From: CAWAYR01 sp050250955
GTDB lineage: Bacteria; Acidobacteriota; Vicinamibacteria; Vicinamibacterales; UBA2999
Reading direction: 5' to 3'
Length of the DNA: 64,000 nt
Assembly (NCBI GenBank): GCA_050250955.1
Contig: JBFWNR010000003.1
Coordinates: 664,358-728,357, forward strand
The notes beneath the pieces are model-generated. The model was not told the origin of the DNA. It saw only the letters and a list, made by a program, of their open reading frames with translations, and did not search any database. Positions 57,734-64,000 of the stretch are shown one piece after another; position 1 is the stretch's first letter, and every line of letters begins with the position of its first letter. Both the position numbers and the translations under genes were made by a program.

Positions 57734-60664
57734 ATGCGAGCCCGGACATGGCTGGCGGTCACGTGCGCGATGCTTCTTGCCGGGGTCCCCGCGGCGGCGC
57801 AGTACGCGGAAGTGCCGCGGCCGTTGCCGGCGCCGGTCGCGGCGTTCTTCGGCTTTACCAGCGGCGGCTGGTACACGTCCGCGGTGCAGATCGGCCGTCG
57901 CCTCTTCGTCGCGGGGGTGTTCAGCAGGCTCGGTCCGGCGACCGGCGGCGCGGTGGTGGTCGACCTCGCCGGACAGGCGCTGCCGGATCGGTTCCCCCAC
58001 TTCGCCGGCACCGTCACCCAGATCATCCTCGACGGCGCCGGCGGCTGGCTCGTCGCCGGGGATTTCACCAGCGTCGCCGGCCAGCCGATCGCCGGCTTTG
58101 CGCGCGTGGCCGCCAACCGCGCCGTCGATCCTCGATTCCGCGTCGTCGCCAACGGCGCGATCCGCCGGCTGGCCCTGGCTCACGGGCGCGTCTATCTCGC
58201 CGGGGAGTTCACCGCGATGAACGGCGCGGTTCGCCGCGGGCTGGCCGCGCTCGACGGCGCCACCGGGCAGCTCACGCCGTGGGGGGCTGGCTTCGACAGC
58301 GAGGGCGGCGCACGTGAACTGTCGGTCTCGTCTCAGGGCGTCTACGTGCTCGGCGGCAGCACCGGTCTGGGGCATCTGTGGGGGCTGGACGCCGCCGATG
58401 GCCGCGTGCTCTTCGATCGCCCGGGGACGTTCGCGACGGCGCTCGCGGCCTCGTCGGCACGCGTCTATCTCGGCGGCGCGGGCTCCCGGCGGCCAGTGTG
58501 GGCGGTGGATCCGTTCACCGGCGCGGACACCGACTGGCAGCCGGGCCTGTCGTTCCAGTACATCCCGGTGACCTACGGGTGGGACGGCACGCAGGTGATG
58601 GCGCTCCTCATCGGCGACGGCCGGTTGTACATCGGCGGCCGGTTCCAGACCACCGACGGCCGCAGGTCGCTGGCCGCGGTCGATGCCGCCGACGGCACGC
58701 CGAGCGCCTGGCGGCCCGCCGCCCCCGGACCATCGGGCAGCCTCGCCACGACCTTGACCCGCATCGGCCCGGCGCTGGTCGCCAACCTCGCCGGCACGCT
58801 GCTCGTGGTCGACGTCGTCACCGCTGCGCTACTGCCGTTCACGCCGCAGGTCTCGGGCAGCGTCCAGGTGATGGCTGCGGCGCCTGAGGGCGTCGTTCTG
58901 GGCGGCAGCATCGCCGGGACCGGCGGGGTGGATCGCGCCGGCCTGGCGTCGATCGACCTCGATACCTACCAGGTCGAACCGTGGACGTCGGCGCTGACCG
59001 TCGGGCTCGACCCACGCATCGAGGAACTGGCCACCGACGGCACCTGGCTCTTCGCGCGCCTGGAAGGCACGTCGGGAGGCTCACCGGCGCGTGTGATCAA
59101 GATCGATCCGGTGTCCGGTGCGATTGTCTCGGAACGGCAATTCGCGTCGACCCTCACCCGCATGCGCGTGGCCGGCGGGGACATCGTCGTCTCGACGCTG
59201 GCGCCCAACACGTCGGTCCCGGCGCTCGGCGTCATCACCATCGCCGACTGGTCCTACGCGGCGCTGCCGGTGACGCTCGATTGGTGGGTGACCGCGCTCG
59301 AGGTCACCGCCGACACGATCTACCTCGGCGGGCCGTTCACGACCGTCAACGGCGAAAGCCGCCCGGCGCTGGCGTCCGTCGATCGGGCGACCGGCAGCGT
59401 GCAGCCCTGGCGGCCCAACCCCGATGCGCGCGTCACGGTGATCCGCGCCGCGGGCGGCCGGATCTGGGTGGCGGGGGACTTCGGCCGTATCGGCGGCCAG
59501 CGGCGCCGCAGCCTGGCGGAACTCGACCCGGCGAGCGGTGCGGCCACGGCGTGGAACCCCGATGTGTCGGGTCTGCTCACCGGCGGGTCCGTCATTCGTG
59601 GCATCCACGCGCTCGAGATCTCCGCCGACGGCCTGCTCTACGCCGCGGCAGGAGCCTTCCCGCTCTCCGTCCTCGACGCGACCCTGCCGGCCGTGGCCGC
59701 GGGACAGCTCACGGCCAGCACGCTGGTGTGGTCTACGGCCACCGGCCGCCGTCTGCCGTGGCGGCCGACCGCGCCGGGGATGCTCGCGGCGGCACCCGAC
59801 TGCCTGCTGACCGTGTCCGGCTGCCTGCCGCCGGCGGTACCGGCGCCCACCGATCTCGCCGTGGCGCAGAGCGGCGCCACGGTCACCCTCACGTGGCAGT
59901 TGCCGCCGTCGCCCACCCGCACCGGGGTGCGCCTCGAGGTGGGCACCGTGGAAGGGCTGGCCGATCTGCTGGCCATCGACCTGCCGCCCAGCCAGCAGAG
60001 CTTCAGCGCCGTGGCGCCGCCGGGCCGCTACGCCGTGCGCGTGCGCGCGCTGGCCGGCGTCGCCACCAGCCTCACCTCCGCCGACGTGACCTTCGCGGTG
60101 GGGCCGCCGGCCGTGCCGGGGGCGCCGCTCGATGTCACCGGCATCACCGATGGCCCGAGCGTCGCGTTCACGTGGCAGCCGCCTTCGGCCGGCGTGCCGA
60201 GCCATTACGAGCTCGAGGGTGGCACCAGTCCCGGCCGGCGCGACTTCGGGCCGCTCGTGTTGAGCGGCGCAGCCACGAGCGCGTCGCTGGTGGCGCCGGT
60301 TGGCACCTTCTGGACGCGCCTGGTGGCGGTCAACGCCGCCGGCCGGTCGGCGCCGAGCGCCGAAGTGTTCCTGAACACCGTACCACCGCAGTCCTGCAGC
60401 ACGTCGCCGCCGCGCAACCTGGGGGCCACGGTGGCCGGACGCATCGTCACCTTGACGTGGGATCCGCCCGAGGATGGGTCCGAGGATCCGCCGCGCATCC
60501 TGGTCGGCAGCGCGCCCGGCCAGACCGACATCGGTTCGATCACCGCCCCGGCCTACGCCACGTCGTTCAGCGTGGCGGCGCCGCCAGGCACCTACTACGT
60601 GCGGCTGGAAGTGGGCTGCTTTGCCGTCGGCACCAGCAACGAGGTGCAGGTGGTGGTGCCGTAG
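57734..60664 (+). CDS. Large secreted propeller-like protein with fibronectin III domains (976 aa)
   Basis: A signal peptide (RARTWLAVTCAMLLAGVPAAAQ) is followed by ~650 residues of delta-60/Kelch-like repeats (VAGDFTSVAGQPIAGFARV, LAGEFTAMNGAVRRGLAALD, IGGRFQTTDGRRSLAAVD, LGGPFTTVNGESRPALASVD, VAGDFGRIGGQRRRSLAELD). Then come three fibronectin type III domains (starts near APTDLAVAQSG, GAPLDVTGITD, PPRNLGATVAG). No anchor or sorting signal is seen. It is probably an extracellular adhesive or carbohydrate-associated protein. AGGAGG lies 7 nt before the ATG, one of the best ribosome sites in the window. Confidence 0.85.
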   Translation: MRARTWLAVTCAMLLAGVPAAAQYAEVPRPLPAPVAAFFGFTSGGWYTSAVQIGRRLFVAGVFSRLGPATGGAVVVDLAGQALPDRFPHFAGTVTQIILDGAGGWLVAGDFTSVAGQPIAGFARVAANRAVDPRFRVVANGAIRRLALAHGRVYLAGEFTAMNGAVRRGLAALDGATGQLTPWGAGFDSEGGARELSVSSQGVYVLGGSTGLGHLWGLDAADGRVLFDRPGTFATALAASSARVYLGGAGSRRPVWAVDPFTGADTDWQPGLSFQYIPVTYGWDGTQVMALLIGDGRLYIGGRFQTTDGRRSLAAVDAADGTPSAWRPAAPGPSGSLATTLTRIGPALVANLAGTLLVVDVVTAALLPFTPQVSGSVQVMAAAPEGVVLGGSIAGTGGVDRAGLASIDLDTYQVEPWTSALTVGLDPRIEELATDGTWLFARLEGTSGGSPARVIKIDPVSGAIVSERQFASTLTRMRVAGGDIVVSTLAPNTSVPALGVITIADWSYAALPVTLDWWVTALEVTADTIYLGGPFTTVNGESRPALASVDRATGSVQPWRPNPDARVTVIRAAGGRIWVAGDFGRIGGQRRRSLAELDPASGAATAWNPDVSGLLTGGSVIRGIHALEISADGLLYAAAGAFPLSVLDATLPAVAAGQLTASTLVWSTATGRRLPWRPTAPGMLAAAPDCLLTVSGCLPPAVPAPTDLAVAQSGATVTLTWQLPPSPTRTGVRLEVGTVEGLADLLAIDLPPSQQSFSAVAPPGRYAVRVRALAGVATSLTSADVTFAVGPPAVPGAPLDVTGITDGPSVAFTWQPPSAGVPSHYELEGGTSPGRRDFGPLVLSGAATSASLVAPVGTFWTRLVAVNAAGRSAPSAEVFLNTVPPQSCSTSPPRNLGATVAGRIVTLTWDPPEDGSEDPPRILVGSAPGQTDIGSITAPAYATSFSVAAPPGTYYVRLEVGCFAVGTSNEVQVVVP

Positions 60665-60671
60665 CCGCGCG

Positions 60672-61784
60672 CTACCGCGCCGCGGCCGGCGGCAGGATCG
60701 TGAAGGTGAAGTACATCATGTCGGAGTCGAGCTCGATCGTGCGCAGCCGCGTCGTCGCGTCGGCCGAGAAGACCTCGATGGTGCGGCCGGCTTCGTAGAG
60801 ATAGAGCAGCCCGTTGGCGCTCGAGCGCATCTGCATGCGCGTGCGGGTCGGCACGTCTACCTGGCCGACGACGCGCCGCGCCTCCATGTCGACGGTCAGC
60901 AGGCGGTGGCGGCCGATCTCGGCGAGCAGGATGTTGGCGCGGCGGCGTCCCGGCGCCACGGTGAAGCTCATGCCGTCGGCCTCGGGCACCGGGCCGAGCG
61001 GAAAGACGTCCACGGTCTTCGCCGCCAGGTCGATCAGGCCCACCGACAGCGTCTTGCGCTTCATCACCGCGTCCTGGGTGATGAACAGGCCGGTCACCAG
61101 GCCGGGGCGATCGGCTGAGTCGTCCTGGGGCCCGACGTCGATGCGGCTCATCGCCGTGTCCACCGGCAGCGACAGGTCCCAGCTGTCCACCTGCGTCATG
61201 GTGGCGACGTCGAAGATCGTCACCTCCTGGCCGAAGACGTAGAGCAGCGTGCCGTCGGGCGAGAAGCGCAGCGCAACCGTGAAGTAGGACGGCTCGGGGT
61301 CGAGCCGCCACGGCACCGTGCGCGTGACGGTGTGCGTGGCCAGGTCGTAGATCAGGAACTCCGCCGGCCCTACTTCCCACCGATCGATCTGCTTGGTGGC
61401 GGTCTTGGCCACCAGCACTATGGTCTTGTGCTGCGGATCGACCTCGTAGGCCAGCGCGCGCACGTGCCGCCGGCCGTCGCTGAGGGTGAAGGTGTCGACG
61501 CTCTTGCGCGACGCCACGTCCACGACCTCGAACCTCTCCTGGTTGGCGCTCTGCACGTAGAAGCGGGTCTTGTCGGTGGACAAGCGCACCACGAAGGGCG
61601 GCCCCGAGCTGAGCGGGATCTTGCTGAACTGCCCGGTGGCTTCGTCCACCGCGGTGAGATGGCCGGAATAGGAGCCGACGAAGATGGTGCCGGTGCCGGC
61701 CACCGGCGTCTGCTGCGCCGTGGTGACGGCGGTGCTCACGCCGAAGAGGACGGTCAGGGCGACGAGGGGCCGCAGGCGGGTCAC
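60672..61784 (-). CDS. Secreted YVTN-type beta-propeller protein (370 aa)
   Basis: A signal peptide (RLRPLVALTVLFGVSTAVTTAQ) precedes a seven-blade-like propeller: GTIFVGSYSGHLTAVDEATGQFSKIPL, FYVQSANQERFEVVDVASRKSV, RFSPDGTLLYVFGQEVTIFDVATMTQV and LLYLYEAGRTIEVFSADATTRL. There are no haem or quinone ligands to mark it as an oxidoreductase. The GTG at 61784 begins the signal peptide and is preceded by AGAAT about 7 nt away. It is convergent with the FN3 protein, 7 nt between stops. Confidence 0.78.
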   Translation of the reverse strand: MTRLRPLVALTVLFGVSTAVTTAQQTPVAGTGTIFVGSYSGHLTAVDEATGQFSKIPLSSGPPFVVRLSTDKTRFYVQSANQERFEVVDVASRKSVDTFTLSDGRRHVRALAYEVDPQHKTIVLVAKTATKQIDRWEVGPAEFLIYDLATHTVTRTVPWRLDPEPSYFTVALRFSPDGTLLYVFGQEVTIFDVATMTQVDSWDLSLPVDTAMSRIDVGPQDDSADRPGLVTGLFITQDAVMKRKTLSVGLIDLAAKTVDVFPLGPVPEADGMSFTVAPGRRRANILLAEIGRHRLLTVDMEARRVVGQVDVPTRTRMQMRSSANGLLYLYEAGRTIEVFSADATTRLRTIELDSDMMYFTFTILPPAAAR

Positions 61785-61886
61785 GCCGCCGATTCTGCCA
61801 CGGAACGGCCGCGGTGGCCGCTGCGGGGACGAGACGGCCCGGTGCTGGTAGAGTGGCGGCCAACGCCCGGGGCTGGAGGGCCCGCA

Positions 61887-62792
61887 ATGTCCGGTACCGC
61901 TGTTCTCGGCGGCGTCGTCGCACGCACGGCGCTGACGTTCTTGCTCGCGCAACCTGGCGGAGCCGATCGAGCTGTCCTCTGCGACGGGCTCGATCGTCCG
62001 CCGGCCGATCGCGCCGCCGCGCTGGCCGCGCTCGGCGATCCAGGTCGAGAGAGGCTGCGGGCGCTGGCCGCCAGTCCCACTCCGGCCGACGCCGCCTGCG
62101 GCGTGGCCGGGCTGGCGGCGCTTCGCGACCGCCAGCTGCCGACGCTGCTCGCCGCGGCGCTGAAGCAACCGGCCATGCGCGACGATGCCTACCGGATGGC
62201 ACGGTGGGCGGCGTTCGCCGCCGGCGGCCCCGCCGCCGACCTCGGGCCGACCTACGCCCCGGTCGTCGACACGCTCGCCGATCCGGCGATCCGCGCCGCG
62301 GTCGGCGACGACGCCGTGCGGCTGCTCGGCGAGATCGACCATCCGAGCGCCCGCGATCGCCTGGTGGCCGAACTCGACCGGCCGCAGTCGGACACGACGA
62401 TCGACGCCGTCATCCACGCGCTGGCCCGCCAGGGCGAGGGCCGGCCGCGCGCGCGGGTCGTAGCCCTGGGCCAGGAGGCCGTGGCCTCGCGGTCGGGCAA
62501 TCTCACCTACGAGCAGGCCAGCCGAATCGGCGCGGTGGCGTTCTACCTGCTGGCGCTCGGCCCCGAGTCGCGCGCCGAGGGGCTGGAGTTCCTGCGCCAG
62601 ATGGCCCCGGATCCCCAGGCCGACACCGCCGCCTGGACAGTGCAGACGTGGTGTGAACGGGCGGTGCGGCGCCCCGCCGGCCGCGAGGCGGCCGAAGCGA
62701 TGCGTACGACGCTCGCCGCCGAGTTCGACGGCATGGGCATCCGCTGGCGGACGCTGGCCCGCGGGGCGTTCACGTGCCCGACGGCGCCGTGA
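61887..62792 (+). CDS. HEAT-like repeat protein (301 aa)
   Basis: The protein is mainly helical, with repeated hydrophobic patterns such as ACGVAGLAALRDRQLPTLLAAALKQP, GDDAVRLLGEIDHPSARDRLVAEL and AVIHALARQGEGRPRARVVALG, consistent with degenerate HEAT/ARM units. A weak N-terminal hydrophobic segment (TAVLGGVVARTALTFLLAQPG) may be a signal peptide. GGAGGG lies 8-13 nt before the ATG. No close characterised family is recognised. Its 3' end overlaps the convergent LtrA gene by 23 nt. Confidence 0.65.
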   Translation: MSGTAVLGGVVARTALTFLLAQPGGADRAVLCDGLDRPPADRAAALAALGDPGRERLRALAASPTPADAACGVAGLAALRDRQLPTLLAAALKQPAMRDDAYRMARWAAFAAGGPAADLGPTYAPVVDTLADPAIRAAVGDDAVRLLGEIDHPSARDRLVAELDRPQSDTTIDAVIHALARQGEGRPRARVVALGQEAVASRSGNLTYEQASRIGAVAFYLLALGPESRAEGLEFLRQMAPDPQADTAAWTVQTWCERAVRRPAGREAAEAMRTTLAAEFDGMGIRWRTLARGAFTCPTAP

Positions 62793-63783
62793 TCGGCAGC
62801 CTCGTCGGCAGCATCGCGCGCGCCGGCACTCGCGCCGCCGACAGCGTGGCCAGACCGCCGAACGTGCAGAGCAGGGCGACGGCCACCAGGCCGAGGGCCT
62901 CGTGGTCGAGCGCCTGCCAGCCGCCGGCGACGACGGCGTGCTCGACGCCGACGCCGAGGAGCGCGACCCCGAGATAGAGCGGCAGGTGCGCGGCGCTCCA
63001 CATCGCCAGCGCGCGGCGATCGGCGGCGCAGCGGACGTGGCGGTGCGCGGCGGCATCCGCCGCTTCGAAGTAGCCCCACCACACCCCGCACACCAGGGCG
63101 ATGCCCGACACGGCCGTGGCGGCCGCGGCCGCCGACCACGCCGGCTGGCCCTGGATGCCGCGCATCACGCCGACGATGGCCTCGCCGAGCAGGATGAGCG
63201 TGAACAGGCCGAAGCGCTCGGGCAGGTGCGCGGCGTGTGGCGGCACCCTGAGCGTGTGACGCGCGGCGAGCACCGCGGTGCCGAGATCGACGCCGAGGGC
63301 CACGACCCATGCGGCGTAGCGCCAGGGCACCGGCAGGACCGACGAGGCCAGCCACACGACCGCGGCCAGGCCGATCCCCACGGCGTGGTCGCGGGCCACC
63401 GCGCGGGCGCCCGGGCGGTGGCCGGCGCGCAGGTAGCGCGCCACCAGGATCAGTCGCATCACCGCGTAGGCGGCGGCGAAGCCCGCCGACGACTCGCTGT
63501 CGAGGCCAGCTTCCGCGTTGGCGGCCATGAAGATCACCGCCAGCATCTGCAGCAGCGTGGCGGCGCGTTCGGTGGTGTCGTCGGTGTCGAACCGCGTCGC
63601 GTAGACCGCGTAGCCGTGCCACGCCCACCACACCACCAGCAGCAGGAACGCGTAGCGTCCCAGTTCGGCGAACGCGTAGTGGTGGGCCAGCGGCGTGCCG
63701 ATCTGCGACACCGCGGCGACGAAGACGAGGTCGAAGAAGAGCTCGATCCACGTCACGCGGCGTTCCTGGGTGGCCCCCGACAC
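62770..63783 (-). CDS. LtrA family membrane protein (337 aa)
   Basis: About ten predicted membrane helices. The opening RRVTWIELFFDLVFVAAVSQIGTPLAHH and the later LPERFGLFTLILLGEAIVGVMRGI are hallmarks of the low-temperature-requirement A family, found in many soil bacteria; its molecular function is unknown. The GTG start at 63783 lies ten codons before the conserved WIELFFDLVFV motif. No partner genes are visible; a REP-like element lies 62 nt upstream. Confidence 0.9.
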   Translation of the reverse strand: MSGATQERRVTWIELFFDLVFVAAVSQIGTPLAHHYAFAELGRYAFLLLVVWWAWHGYAVYATRFDTDDTTERAATLLQMLAVIFMAANAEAGLDSESSAGFAAAYAVMRLILVARYLRAGHRPGARAVARDHAVGIGLAAVVWLASSVLPVPWRYAAWVVALGVDLGTAVLAARHTLRVPPHAAHLPERFGLFTLILLGEAIVGVMRGIQGQPAWSAAAAATAVSGIALVCGVWWGYFEAADAAAHRHVRCAADRRALAMWSAAHLPLYLGVALLGVGVEHAVVAGGWQALDHEALGLVAVALLCTFGGLATLSAARVPARAMLPTRLPITAPSGT

Positions 63784-63845
63784 ACCGCTTCGATGTCGTC
63801 GCCTCGCGGTCGTGTCGCCGGCGCGGTGCCGCCGCGAAGGCGATC

Positions 63846-63894
63846 GTAGGGCAGCTCTTCAGAGCTGCCCAGGAGGCAGAGCTGAAGCTCTGCC
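63846..63894. repeat. REP/BIME-like element 6 (outward pair)
   Basis: Module A forward (GTAG at 63846, then GGCAGCTCT...AGAGCTGCC) and, 5 nt later, module B reversed (GGCAGAGCTGAAGCTCTGCC) ending CCTTGTA in place of CCTAC. Confidence 0.9.
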
Positions 63895-63915
63895 CTTGTA
63901 TCTTGGTGGCGGGTA

Positions 63916-63981
63916 CCGAGCACCATAGCCCGCCTCTGCCCAAGGGTGTGAGCCCGTTTGTAGCGAGGGCGTGGTGCTCGG
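63916..63981. repeat. Inverted repeat at the window end
   Basis: CCGAGCACCA (63916-63925) and TGGTGCTCGG (63972-63981) are perfect 10-bp arms with 46 nt between them. Neither arm resembles the REP modules. It could be a regulatory site or the edge of a larger element. I see no gene in 63784-64000 besides this and the REP-like pair. Confidence 0.4.
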
Positions 63982-64000
63982 CCGTTGCCGCCAGAGCCCG

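Overview
The window is about 70% GC, gene-dense, and has genes on both strands in short operons. It has no rRNA, tRNA, CRISPR array or recognisable transposase gene. The gene set suggests an Acidobacteriota member, most likely near the Vicinamibacteria. The supporting features are a Ser/Thr kinase fused to TolB-like propeller repeats, two MacB/FtsX-type orphan permeases of the acidobacterial ADOP kind, many secreted or Tat-exported hydrolases and oxidoreductases, and HEAT-repeat proteins. This placement is inferred from gene families; no marker gene here fixes it.

Layout. 0-2.4 kb: 5' end of a flavin amine oxidase, a small Cys protein, a NemR-like TetR regulator with a cupin gene and a perfect operator palindrome, and a DinB protein. 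2.3-7.6 kb: a minus-strand operon of solute-binding lipoprotein, K+ channel, AlkZ-like protein and Ser/Thr kinase, sharing a 22-bp divergent promoter with a Rieske oxygenase. 8.7-13.8 kb: Phd/VapC toxin-antitoxin pair, amidase, RNase HI, J-domain protein, collagen-like secreted protein, YbaK deacylase. 13.8-16.2 kb: HEAT-repeat protein and exported HpcH/HpaI-fold protein. 16.3-20.4 kb: complete four-gene carbohydrate ABC importer. 20.5-26 kb: MFS carrier, Pal lipoprotein, a NarL-type two-component system and a secreted lipase-like protein; three copies of a 16-bp palindrome sit upstream of the last three transcription units. 26-38.7 kb: exported oxidoreductases and hydrolases (D-amino-acid-oxidase-like, esterase, B3-type metallo-beta-lactamase, soluble glucose dehydrogenase, PrpD, CocE, SoxC with cytochrome c) plus a ferredoxin-Dus pair. 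39-46.2 kb: AraC regulator divergent from a DinB/methyltransferase/PIG-L/PLP-decarboxylase operon, an MFS carrier and a LysR regulator. 46.2-53.5 kb: two ADOP permeases around a YkgJ-type cysteine-cluster protein, then a degenerate trypsin-fold protein. 53.5-64 kb: cytochrome c, amidohydrolase with ModA-like lipoprotein, CMD protein, TauE/SafE permease, a propeller/FN3 secreted protein, a second propeller protein, a HEAT-like protein and LtrA.

Three genome-scale patterns stand out. First, about 18 genes have a TANNNT -10 box ending 6-10 nt before the start codon and no Shine-Dalgarno, which points to widespread leaderless transcription. Second, six intergenic loci carry REP/BIME-like hairpin pairs preceded by GTAG, and three loci carry paired GGGGTCAGACCCC palindromes. 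These elements sometimes supply the stop codon of the neighbouring gene. Third, the palindrome TGGCAC-N4-GTGCCA probably marks a small regulon of the two-component system.
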